Below, piece after piece: positions 1 through 6,663 of a DNA stretch of 10,497 nucleotides. A model generated the notes under the pieces. The model made no database searches and was not told the origin of the DNA. It saw only the letters and a list, made by a program, of their open reading frames with translations. The stretch comes from an uncultured Eubacteriales bacterium (lineage in GTDB: Bacteria > Bacillota > Clostridia > Lachnospirales > Lachnospiraceae): assembly GCA_900544525.1 (NCBI GenBank), contig UQVN01000104.1:1-10497 (forward strand), read 5' to 3'. Made by a program: the position numbers and the translations under genes. Each line of letters opens with the position of its first letter. Position 1 is the stretch's first letter.

Positions 1-421
1 TTGTAATTTGTCCAGGCAATGATGTTGGCGCACACTGCCCTCCTGTCATTCCATATAAACTATTATTAATAACAATGGCAATTACATTATCATTCCGAAT
101 AGCAGTATGCATTGTTTCAGCCATACCAATGGAATAAGCTGCACCATCGCCTACATAAGCAAGAACTGGATTTTCCTTTCTTACCTTTTTAATTCCAACA
201 GCCGTTGCAATCGGACGTCCATGTGCCGCCATAACCGTATCAAAACGCCAAGAATCAATATTGAGAGAACCACAAGCCACATCGACTACTGCAAGAAGTT
301 TTTCACTGAGCCCCATCTCTTCCATAACTTCTGCAATAAGGCGAACGGCTAATCCATGCCCACATCCTGGACAAAATCCACTTTGTGTAAAGGTAATTGT
401 TTCAGGAGCTACTAATCTCAT
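1..421 (-). CDS. vorA: 2-oxoacid:ferredoxin oxidoreductase, beta (TPP-binding) subunit, 3' end cut off by window
   Basis: Partial gene: 140 N-terminal residues are visible and the frame stays open to the window edge. It would be the thiamine-diphosphate subunit that decarboxylates a 2-oxoacid and, with the alpha subunit and ferredoxin subunit, makes acyl-CoA and reduced ferredoxin. Visible signs: CPGCGHG at residues 17-23 plus C50, positions that in this family hold a [4Fe-4S] cluster (the fourth Cys would lie outside); the TPP/Mg motif from GDG at 91-93 to NN at 119-120; and the following SLYGMTGGQ stretch, typical of the family. The ATG at 421 is one base after the alpha-subunit TAG, and its ribosome site (GGGGGAG) lies inside the alpha gene end, so the two are translationally coupled. 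Family is certain; substrate (branched-chain versus other 2-oxoacid) rests on the VorB-like partner, so the symbol is tentative. Confidence 0.9.
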   Translation of the reverse strand, partial: MRLVAPETITFTQSGFCPGCGHGLAVRLIAEVMEEMGLSEKLLAVVDVACGSLNIDSWRFDTVMAAHGRPIATAVGIKKVRKENPVLAYVGDGAAYSIGMAETMHTAIRNDNVIAIVINNSLYGMTGGQCAPTSLPGQIT

Positions 422-422
422 A

Positions 423-1475
423 CTATTTCTCCCCCTTTTTTTGCATCGTTTTTGCTTTTTCAATAATTTCATCTGTTTTTGGAATTTCAAAAATAGAACC
501 ATAATGATCCACTGGATAGTTTCCATTCGTTGCTAAACGGACATCATCCATCATCTGACCTAAAATGTTCATTTCCACTGTTAAAAATGCCTCTACTTCT
601 TTTGCCTCCTCAAATGCCTTTACTGGAAATGGCCACAATGTAATTGGACGAATTAATCCTAACTGAAATCCATTTTCTCTCGCTTTTTTCACCGCTTCTT
701 TACAAACTCTTGCACTAATTCCATAAGCAACTAACACGACTTTAGCATCTTCTACTTCTAATGTTTCATATCGCTGTTCCTCTTGCTCCATTTGTTTATA
801 TTTATTTGATAAATAGGTTTCATAATCTGGATGGGTGTAATAAACATTTTGAATTTTTCTCTGCTCATTTCCTTTGTGACACCCTTTTATTGTCCAATCA
901 TACCGATCAATATCATGCTCCTTCCATTCTGGAATTTCTACCGCTTCTATCATCTGTCCAATGGCAGCGTCAGAGGCAATTAAAACTGGATGACGATACT
1001 TTTCCGCTAAGTCAAAGGCACTCGCCATAATATCTGCATTTTCTTGCACAGATGCTGGAGCAAACACTAAAGTATGATAGTCCCCATGTCCTCCACCTCT
1101 TGTCAATTGCCAATAATCGCCTTGTCCCTGTGCAATATCGCCGAGTCCCGTGCCAATTCGCATAACATCTACGATAACAGCTGGCAAATCAGACGCTACC
1201 AAATAAGAAATTCCTTCTTGTTTTAATGAAAATCCCGGTCCTGAAGAAGTTGTAAGAGCTCTTGCTCCTGCTGCTGCCGCACCAAGAACCATATTAATTC
1301 CTGCCAACTCTGACTCCGCCTGTATAAATTCTCCTCCTACTTCTTCCATTCTCCATGATAAATATTCTAAAATTTCTGTCTGTGGGGTAATTGGATAACC
1401 ACTATAAAATCGACACCCCGCTGCTAATGCTGACTCTGCTAATGCTTCATTTCCTTTTAATAATACCTTCCCCAT
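423..1475 (-). CDS. vorB: 2-oxoacid:ferredoxin oxidoreductase alpha subunit, VorB-like (3-methyl-2-oxobutanoate dehydrogenase type)
   Basis: This 350-residue protein has the usual length of VorB-type alpha subunits. The N-terminal pyrimidine-binding domain shows GNEALAESALAAGC near the start, GYPITPQ at 26-32, the FIQAESELAGINM stretch at 50-62 and TSSGPGFSLKQEG from 76, all characteristic of the family. The C-terminal half carries the transketolase-C-like domain (VVLVAYGISARV, then LIRPITLWPFP, about residues 247-285). With the beta subunit it forms the active site that oxidatively decarboxylates a 2-oxoacid to acyl-CoA, passing electrons to ferredoxin in the cytoplasm. The ATG at 1475 has AAGGAG eight bases upstream, overlapping the end of the ferredoxin-subunit gene. 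The order ferredoxin subunit, alpha, beta is the common one; a gamma subunit should follow outside the window. The VorB name reflects resemblance to subunits named for 2-oxoisovalerate, but real specificity is not readable and a KorA-like role is the alternative. Confidence 0.92.
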   Translation of the reverse strand: MGKVLLKGNEALAESALAAGCRFYSGYPITPQTEILEYLSWRMEEVGGEFIQAESELAGINMVLGAAAAGARALTTSSGPGFSLKQEGISYLVASDLPAVIVDVMRIGTGLGDIAQGQGDYWQLTRGGGHGDYHTLVFAPASVQENADIMASAFDLAEKYRHPVLIASDAAIGQMIEAVEIPEWKEHDIDRYDWTIKGCHKGNEQRKIQNVYYTHPDYETYLSNKYKQMEQEEQRYETLEVEDAKVVLVAYGISARVCKEAVKKARENGFQLGLIRPITLWPFPVKAFEEAKEVEAFLTVEMNILGQMMDDVRLATNGNYPVDHYGSIFEIPKTDEIIEKAKTMQKKGEK

Positions 1476-1486
1476 ACTTCTTCTCC

Positions 1487-1699
1487 TTATCGAATTTCAT
1501 ATACATAATCAGGACAAACACGGTAACAAGTACCACAGATAATACATTTTTCTTCATCTACTTGTACGGTATTATATCCTTTTGGATTCACATAGTCTGA
1601 AAATGAAATTGCTTCTTTTGGACAGGCATTAATACAATACCCACAGCCTTTACAACGGATCGGATCCGTATATATTTTTTCTGTTTTTTCTACACTCAT
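1487..1699 (-). CDS. 2x[4Fe-4S] ferredoxin-type subunit of the 2-oxoacid oxidoreductase (delta subunit)
   Basis: A 70-residue protein with two complete CxxCxxCxxxCP motifs: C16, C19, C22, C26-P and C52, C55, C58, C62-P. It therefore binds two [4Fe-4S] clusters. As the first of the three oxidoreductase genes it is the probable delta (ferredoxin-like) subunit that relays electrons from the TPP site to free ferredoxin, rather than a stand-alone ferredoxin. The spacer between motifs (SDYVNPKGYNTVQVDEEK) is typical of KorD/VorD-type subunits. The ATG at 1699 is preceded by AGAAAGGGGAAT, a good ribosome site, and lies 19 bases after the transporter stop. The following vorB start is 11 bases beyond its TAA. 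Confidence 0.9.
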   Translation of the reverse strand: MSVEKTEKIYTDPIRCKGCGYCINACPKEAISFSDYVNPKGYNTVQVDEEKCIICGTCYRVCPDYVYEIR

Positions 1700-1718
1700 T
1701 TTTATTCCCCTTTCTTTT

Positions 1719-2987
1719 CTATGGTTCTGCTTGAATTGAAGCAGCTACCTCCTGATCGAATACGTCTTTTTTGCTCTTTTTATAAATAATAAGAGATAAA
1801 ATAGCACCAATAAATGCACTTCCTGCTAAAAACAAAAAGATTTTGTTATATCCAGCATTTCCAGAACGATCAATCCATCTTCCAAACATTGAGGAATAAA
1901 AGAAGTCAGGCAAATAACCGATAATGGATGTCAATCCTATTATTGTTCCTGTCATTCTTCTAGGCACTCCTGCTTCACTAACAACAGAAAAGATAACCCC
2001 ATACATCATTAGTCCAATCGCTCCTGGAATCAAGGAATATACAATCGCTACAATAGAAGAAGTTCCTTCATTTAATAGCAATACGCCTGCATAGCAAATA
2101 GATAAGAAGAAAAATGAAATACTTAACCATTTTGATGTAGAATGTAATACTTTATCCGCAATTATTCCTCCAATTGGTGCTAATAACATAAAGACATAAC
2201 TTCTTAAAATGGTAGCCATTCCCGAATAAGTCGAAGAGATACCAACTACGTTCGTTAAATAAGGTGTAAAATAGGTGGAACTAGAATAAATACCATAACC
2301 ACATAAAATCGTCAATGATACAATCCAAACAATTGGCTGACTTAATAATATTTTCACATCACGAAATTGAAATTTCTCTTCTGTGTCCACTTCTTTTTCT
2401 CCTACCATAGTATCATCCAATAGAAATATCAAAGAAATACCTGCAAAGAGTGTAAAAATTCCTCCTACAATACATGCATTTGAAAATCCTTTGATTGGAT
2501 CCGAAGATTGATTGGATACAAATAACGCAACGGATTGGAGCAGAGCACCAGAGAGCCCATTACAGGCATAATAAAGACCATACATGAATCCTTGCTCTTT
2601 TTCATCTGCAATCATTCGAATGGCTTTCATAAGGGAAGCCCAAAAAATAAATGCGGTAGAAAAAGATAATAAAAACCAAATGCCTAATGCCAATTTAAAG
2701 TTCATTGTAAAAGCATAAAGAAAAACAAGTCCAGTTGTACTTAACAACGAAATAATTAATGACTTCTTTGGCGAAAATTTATCTGCTAAAATACCACCTG
2801 GCACATAAAGAATCATATTCCCTATTGTGTACATCGTAAGAAGTAAGCCTGATTGTAAATTATTAATATTCATAGCCTCCATCTGGGCATCATAAAAAAC
2901 ATATTTAATATACGGTAGGAAATAAATAGAACTTCCTGCCAACCCTAAAGCAACCACTGTTATGTATTTTCTAAGTTTTCCATTCAT
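1719..2987 (-). CDS. MFS transporter, substrate unknown
   Basis: The 422-residue protein is rich in hydrophobic segments, compatible with 12 membrane helices in two halves joined by a charged loop at about residues 191-212. The major facilitator signature between helices 2 and 3 is clear (GGILADKFSPKK, 64-75), and its second-half copy appears as GGIIADKVLHSTSK near 273-286. MFS proteins move small solutes by facilitated diffusion or with protons. The gene lies 23 bases after the amino acid dehydrogenase and 19 before the oxidoreductase ferredoxin subunit, so it should be co-transcribed with them and probably imports the substrate of the pathway or exports a product. Nothing in the sequence fixes the solute. 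Start ATG 2987 has AAGAGGT about eight bases upstream. Confidence 0.9.
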   Translation of the reverse strand: MNGKLRKYITVVALGLAGSSIYFLPYIKYVFYDAQMEAMNINNLQSGLLLTMYTIGNMILYVPGGILADKFSPKKSLIISLLSTTGLVFLYAFTMNFKLALGIWFLLSFSTAFIFWASLMKAIRMIADEKEQGFMYGLYYACNGLSGALLQSVALFVSNQSSDPIKGFSNACIVGGIFTLFAGISLIFLLDDTMVGEKEVDTEEKFQFRDVKILLSQPIVWIVSLTILCGYGIYSSSTYFTPYLTNVVGISSTYSGMATILRSYVFMLLAPIGGIIADKVLHSTSKWLSISFFFLSICYAGVLLLNEGTSSIVAIVYSLIPGAIGLMMYGVIFSVVSEAGVPRRMTGTIIGLTSIIGYLPDFFYSSMFGRWIDRSGNAGYNKIFLFLAGSAFIGAILSLIIYKKSKKDVFDQEVAASIQAEP

Positions 2988-3010
2988 AGACAGATACCTC
3001 TTCTTATTTC

Positions 3011-4183
3011 TTATCTATCAGGAGTATCGGATTTATCTGGTACAAATAACCTTCTAGCAACATCTCTTGTAAATTCTCCAGTTCTCTTTGCTTCTTCAAA
3101 TACACATCTTGTCTGCTTGCGAATTAAGTTTTCTGTATCTTCTACAATCGCTTTTGCTGCTTCTGCATCATTCATATGCTCTATTTTTACAATACGGAAA
3201 ATAACAGCTTCGTAAATACGAATTCCACCCATATTGGCAATGAAATCAACTGCAACATCAATTCCTTTTCTCTTTAATATTTCATCTGCTTCTTTTGTCG
3301 TTGGAATATTTGCTGCTTCTACAATTAGAGATGCTTTTATTTTATCCGCATTTTGTTCATTGATGACATCTTCTAATGCTGCTGGAATTAAAATATCACA
3401 ATCCATTTCTAACCATTTACTATTTGGTAAAATTTCATAGTTCTCTTCAAAAGCATCTCTATTTAATTCCCCTTTTGGTAATCTTGTATCGATTAATCGA
3501 TCAATATTGAGCCCATCTTTACAATAAACAAGTCCATTTACATCAGCGATTCCAACAACTTTATAACCCATTTTATGTAAAGAATTAACACAACTAGCTC
3601 CAACACAACCAAATCCTTGGATTACAACACTGGCTCCTTCTTTTCCTCCACGCAGTTTCCATGCTTCATCGGCAGATGCTGCGACCCCATAACCAGTTAT
3701 CATATCATACATTTTAAATCCATCATAAGTTAGTTCTTTTTCTGCTCTATCATGATTTAAAATTCCTTGATGAATGTCTTTGTCTTCTTTCATTGCTTTT
3801 GTCTGTGGAATTCCAATTCCTAAATCATCTAAAATTCTTAGTACATCTGAATAATCCACTCCTAAATCTCCACCAATAGAAACGCCTGCTTGAATATATG
3901 GAGCTGTGGCTGTTAAAAATCTTCTTAAAACATCAGGAGCATCTTCTGCTTTATAATCATAAGCAATACCAGCCTTACAACCTCCTGTTGTCAAAGATTC
4001 ACATGCTTTATATTTGTAACCCATTGTTGTCGCCAGTCGTACAACTTCTTCCTTTGTTACTGTTGGATGCATTCTTGTTCCTCCACCACAATAATGCCCA
4101 ACAAAATTATAGACGCATAACCACCCCGTTGCATCTGTTTCCGTATCGTTCCATTCCACCACTACATAGGGTTTGTTTGCCAT
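3011..4183 (-). CDS. Glu/Leu/Phe/Val (ELFV)-type amino acid dehydrogenase, divergent
   Basis: The 390-residue protein belongs to the superfamily that oxidatively deaminates amino acids to 2-oxoacids with NAD(P). The catalytic domain shows GGGTRMHP (33-40), the conserved lysine K57, TTGGCKAGI (65-73) with probable catalytic K70, and GGDLGV with the probable catalytic Asp D106. The nucleotide-binding domain begins near 184, with GFGCVG at 190-195 and D214 at the end of the next strand, which favours NAD over NADP. The lysine that binds the glutamate side chain in true glutamate dehydrogenases (AKGG) is Gly here (G33), so glutamate is doubtful as substrate. The short N-terminus resembles leucine/phenylalanine dehydrogenases, but the loops differ from those too. 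Start ATG 4183 has AGAAGGAGG upstream. It is first in the operon with MFS and oxidoreductase genes, consistent with supplying the 2-oxoacid. The exact amino acid is unknown. Confidence 0.88.
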   Translation of the reverse strand: MANKPYVVVEWNDTETDATGWLCVYNFVGHYCGGGTRMHPTVTKEEVVRLATTMGYKYKACESLTTGGCKAGIAYDYKAEDAPDVLRRFLTATAPYIQAGVSIGGDLGVDYSDVLRILDDLGIGIPQTKAMKEDKDIHQGILNHDRAEKELTYDGFKMYDMITGYGVAASADEAWKLRGGKEGASVVIQGFGCVGASCVNSLHKMGYKVVGIADVNGLVYCKDGLNIDRLIDTRLPKGELNRDAFEENYEILPNSKWLEMDCDILIPAALEDVINEQNADKIKASLIVEAANIPTTKEADEILKRKGIDVAVDFIANMGGIRIYEAVIFRIVKIEHMNDAEAAKAIVEDTENLIRKQTRCVFEEAKRTGEFTRDVARRLFVPDKSDTPDR

Positions 4184-4205
4184 AAAAATATCCTCCTTCT
4201 CAATT

Positions 4206-4222
4206 GTTCTTAATTATAGAAC
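4206..4222. promoter_or_regulatory. 17-bp palindrome GTTCT-TAATTAT-AGAAC, probable IclR-family operator (site 1)
   Basis: Perfect 5-bp arms GTTCT and AGAAC around an A/T-only 7-base centre, 23 bases upstream of the dehydrogenase start. On the minus strand it contains a perfect TATAAT (4218-4213). A third half-site, GTTCT at 4226-4230, follows after TAT, giving a second overlapping symmetric pair (AGAAC-TAT-GTTCT). The same arms and spacing recur at 4293. The regulator gene next door is IclR-type, a family that binds palindromes of about this size. Assignment to that protein is inference. Confidence 0.6.
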
Positions 4223-4292
4223 TATGTTCTCTTATTTTGACAAAAAAATTCAATATAAGTAAACTTTATTTTTATCTTATTGCTAATTTTAT

Positions 4293-4309
4293 GTTCTATA
4301 ATAGAGAAC
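4293..4309. promoter_or_regulatory. 17-bp palindrome GTTCT-ATAATAG-AGAAC, probable IclR-family operator (site 2)
   Basis: Same arms and same 7-base spacing as site 1, with centres 87 bp apart (4214 and 4301), which is roughly eight helical turns. It lies just downstream of the better of the two candidate promoters for the dehydrogenase operon, where a bound repressor could block elongation or, with site 1, form a loop. Confidence 0.6.
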
Positions 4310-4333
4310 GTCATTCTTAATTTCTATGTATAA

Positions 4334-4362
4334 ATAGTACCACCTTTTGTTGTATCTTTCAA
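4334..4362 (-). promoter_or_regulatory. Candidate sigma-A promoter for the dehydrogenase-MFS-oxidoreductase operon
   Basis: On the minus strand, TTGAAA (4362-4357, 5 of 6 to consensus), a 17-base spacer, and TACTAT (4339-4334, 4 of 6) preceded by TGG, an extended -10. Transcription would start near 4327 and give a leader of about 145 bases containing both palindromes. A second possibility is TATAAT at 4218-4213 inside site 1, with TTGTCA at 4243-4238, but its 19-base spacer is long. The intergenic stretch 4184-4406 holds no gene and no clear terminator for the preceding regulator gene. Confidence 0.55.
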
Positions 4363-4406
4363 TATTTTTCAGTATTTTTTTATTTTTTTGTGAATTTTTA
4401 CATATC

Positions 4407-5165
4407 CTATATTCTTTTCTCAATTTCGTTCACATATTTTTTAAGCACTTTCACAAATTGTTCTACTTTTTCTTCCTTCATTCGCAAAGAAGGCGTACTA
4501 ATACTTAAAGCGGCAATTGGTTTATTATTTTGATCTAAAATAGGAATTCCTATACATTTAATTCCATAAATCACCTCCATATTATCCATAGCATATCCTT
4601 GTTGTCTAATTTTTTCTAATTCTTCTAATAATCTTCCTCTATCTGTAATTGTAAACTCTGTAAAGGGAACTAGTTCTTTACTTAAATGTTCCTCTAATTC
4701 CTCTTTTGAATATACCGATAAGATTGCTTTCCCAGCACTTGTAGAATACATTTTTGAACGTTCTCCTCGTATTGGTGGAGAAGCTAAAAAATTCATATCT
4801 GGATACAATGCTTCTAAATAAACTACTTCATCGCCAGAAGGCACAGATAAATAAACAAGTTCATGTACCTCTTCTACAATCTGTTTCATAAAAGGCAATG
4901 CAACCTTTGTAATATCAAATCGATCATTTAATGCCCTCGTTAAATTAAAAACGGCTGGACCTAAATAAAATTTTCCACTTTCTTCATCTTGTTCGATGTA
5001 CTCCATCGCTTTAAATGTCATTAAAATGTTATGTACATTGCTTTTATAAAGTCCAAGTTTTTCACTGATTTCAGTAACACCCAGTGGTTGTTTTTCTGTA
5101 AAACAATTTAATACTTCTAATCCCTTTTTTAAACTTTTTACTTTCACTTCTGCTGTATCTTTCAT
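4407..5165 (-). CDS. IclR-family transcriptional regulator
   Basis: The 252-residue length is normal for the family. Residues about 8-65 form a winged helix-turn-helix (SLKKGLEVLNCF, then VTEISEKLGLYKSNVHNILMTF, wing near GKFYLG). From about 75 to the end lies the IclR effector-binding domain, with SAGKAILSVYS, GYAMDNMEVIYGIKCIGIPI and AALSISTPSLRM as recognisable blocks. Such proteins sense small metabolites and usually control neighbouring catabolic genes as dimers or tetramers. The ATG at 5165 is one base after the cyclase TAG, with GGAGG supplied by the last cyclase codons, so the two are coupled. The next transcribed gene is the dehydrogenase, whose promoter region has two matching palindromes; these are the best candidates for its sites. 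The effector is unknown but plausibly the pathway substrate. Confidence 0.93.
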   Translation of the reverse strand: MKDTAEVKVKSLKKGLEVLNCFTEKQPLGVTEISEKLGLYKSNVHNILMTFKAMEYIEQDEESGKFYLGPAVFNLTRALNDRFDITKVALPFMKQIVEEVHELVYLSVPSGDEVVYLEALYPDMNFLASPPIRGERSKMYSTSAGKAILSVYSKEELEEHLSKELVPFTEFTITDRGRLLEELEKIRQQGYAMDNMEVIYGIKCIGIPILDQNNKPIAALSISTPSLRMKEEKVEQFVKVLKKYVNEIEKRI

Positions 5166-5166
5166 C

Positions 5167-5790
5167 CTAATTCCTCCAAATGTATTCCTTTTCCATTAAA
5201 ATCGCCCGACAAGGTGCTGCATCTGCCCCTTTTATTTTTAATGGTTGAGCAAATAGTATATATTCTTTTTCCTCCACTTGACTTAAATCCAAATGTTCTA
5301 AAATAACGATTCCATTTCCTAACAGTTCTTTATGTACTTGTTCTATATCCTGTTCTACCTTAGGATTACCAACCGTATCTCCTTCCACTCCTATTAAACA
5401 AATATCATATTCTTTTATTAGTTTTGCCCCTGATAAAGTAAGGCAGGTATCTTTTCCCTTTAAAAGCAACCGTTCAATTGTTCCAAACTGTTTTTTTAGG
5501 CCATCCAACAATTTCCTCAACGCCTTATGGTCTAAAACTCCACTTCCTTTTGCAACAACACAAGTTCCTATCGTATCTTCTAATGGAATTTCATCAATCG
5601 TTTTTCCTCCCTCAATAAAATGATAAGGTGCGTCCATATGAGTGCCATTATGAAGACACATTTCCACATTCGATAAGTTATACTCTTTTCCATCTTGAAT
5701 TCTCATTACCCTCTGCAAAACAGGCTCCTTATCCCCTTTATACACTTCACAACTTAACAATTCTTTTGTAATATCATAAATTTTTTTCAT
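5167..5790 (-). CDS. Cyclase-family (kynurenine formamidase-like) metal-dependent hydrolase
   Basis: The 207-residue protein has the family's usual size and its signature H-N-G-T-H-M-D-A-P-Y-H at 47-57, where H47, H51 and D53 are the expected metal ligands. The C-terminal block ILEHLDLSQVEE...PLKIKGADAAPCRAI is also typical. Relatives hydrolyse N-formylkynurenine or open small cyclic amides such as isatin, in the cytoplasm. No kynurenine or tryptophan genes are near, so KynB should not be assumed. It starts at ATG 5790, overlapping the upstream TAA by one base (TAATG), and ends one base before iclR. The context suggests it hydrolyses an amide, lactam or formyl bond in the compound whose amino acid product feeds the dehydrogenase; this is inference. 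Confidence 0.88.
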   Translation of the reverse strand: MKKIYDITKELLSCEVYKGDKEPVLQRVMRIQDGKEYNLSNVEMCLHNGTHMDAPYHFIEGGKTIDEIPLEDTIGTCVVAKGSGVLDHKALRKLLDGLKKQFGTIERLLLKGKDTCLTLSGAKLIKEYDICLIGVEGDTVGNPKVEQDIEQVHKELLGNGIVILEHLDLSQVEEKEYILFAQPLKIKGADAAPCRAILMEKEYIWRN

Positions 5791-6551
5791 TACGAAAAAT
5801 ATCCCATCCTTTCACAAAGCTCTATAACTTCTTCATTCATCTCATTATTAATAAAATAAGCATGATCTTGTTCTATCATGGAACCTCCCATATCCTCTGC
5901 ATATTCTCCGCATACATCGATTCCAATCACATTTTTCCTTTGTAAGCAAGATTCCATAAAAGTAAGTATTTTATTTTTTGATAAAATTCCTTGATCCCAA
6001 TTTGTAATGGTTTCTTCTCGTCGGATTACATCTTTATCCAAACTAATATAGACATCCTCTTCTTTTAACAATGGCTCTATGTTATCCCAAGTTAAACTCA
6101 CCGCTTCTCTTTCTGAAATACAACGAATCTTATCTTGATAAGAAGGCTGTATATCCTTCTTTTGATCATTTCTCACTCCAACGGATACGACATGCTTTAA
6201 ATTCGGTAACTGTAACAGCGCTCTTTCTAGCCAAGAACCACAAGAAATCAGCTCTGAAAAAAGTGAAGTTTGTGTATCAGTATGATGATCAAAATGTAAA
6301 AGACTAAATGGCTCTTTTATCATCGCTAAATAAAGATAGGCAATATAATGATAATTGCCATTTCCTAAAAAGGAAAGATGTTTTCCTGCATAAGGTAAAA
6401 TCGCCTTTTGAATTTCTAAAAGCGAATGATGCTCACAATATCCATTGACCCCTTTTAAGTCTGTAAAATCTATCCATTGATATCCATAAGATTTATAAAA
6501 ATCTTCTTGTTGATACACTCCGTCGAAATCTAAAATACATATTTTTCCCAT
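5790..6551 (-). CDS. Divergent arginase/ureohydrolase-fold protein, function unknown
   Basis: The 253-residue protein is shorter than arginases or agmatinases (about 300) and weakly similar overall, but the full set of Mn ligands can be matched: H68 in GNGNYHY (canonical GGDH), D88, H90 and D92 in FDHHTD (canonical DAHxD), and D172 and D174 in SLDKD (canonical SxDxD). The strands around them (FSLLHFD, VVSVGVRND, EDVYISLD, VIGIDVCGEY) follow the arginase fold order. It should therefore be a binuclear-metal enzyme cleaving a C-N bond, for example a guanidino or formimino group, but no known substrate motif is seen. The N-terminal CILDFDGVYQQ is unlike classical members. ATG 6551 has AGGGGG about ten bases upstream. 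It overlaps the cyclase start by one base, arguing for a shared pathway. Confidence 0.75.
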   Translation of the reverse strand: MGKICILDFDGVYQQEDFYKSYGYQWIDFTDLKGVNGYCEHHSLLEIQKAILPYAGKHLSFLGNGNYHYIAYLYLAMIKEPFSLLHFDHHTDTQTSLFSELISCGSWLERALLQLPNLKHVVSVGVRNDQKKDIQPSYQDKIRCISEREAVSLTWDNIEPLLKEEDVYISLDKDVIRREETITNWDQGILSKNKILTFMESCLQRKNVIGIDVCGEYAEDMGGSMIEQDHAYFINNEMNEEVIELCERMGYFS

Positions 6552-6571
6552 TGTCTATCGCCCCCTATTTT

Positions 6572-6584
6572 ATCAATTCTTGAT
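6572..6584. promoter_or_regulatory. Short palindrome ATCAA-TTC-TTGAT upstream of the ureohydrolase-like gene
   Basis: Perfect 5-bp arms with a 3-base centre, 21 bases before the ATG at 6551, within the A/T-rich leader. On the minus strand it abuts a possible -10 (TAAAAT, 6572-6567) with no good -35 at normal spacing. It may be an operator for the ureohydrolase-cyclase-iclR genes, but it does not share the GTTCT arms. Short size makes chance occurrence possible. Confidence 0.3.
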
Positions 6585-6603
6585 CGTTACAAAACTTTTA
6601 TTA

Positions 6604-6641
6604 CTCCTTCTCTTTTGTATCTTCTCCTTTTCTCTTTTGTA
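6604..6641. repeat. Imperfect tandem repeat of a 16/18-base pyrimidine tract
   Basis: CTCCTTCTCTTTTGTA at 6604-6619 is repeated as CTCCTTTTCTCTTTTGTA at 6624-6641, differing by a 2-base insertion. On the transcribed (minus) strand it is purine-rich and holds two AAGGAG-like sites with no start codon at proper distance. It lies between the metallo-hydrolase stop and the ureohydrolase-like gene, where no strong terminator is visible. Confidence 0.6.
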
Positions 6642-6663
6642 CTGTTCCACTCTTATAGAGCAA

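Noticed and set aside
5167..5790. Calling the cyclase-family gene kynB
   Set aside because: The metal motif fits the broad family, but no kynurenine pathway gene is nearby, so specificity cannot be claimed.
6645..6663. CTCT-ATA-AGAG hairpin after the metallo-hydrolase stop as terminator
   Set aside because: The 4-bp stem is too weak and no T-run follows on the minus strand.
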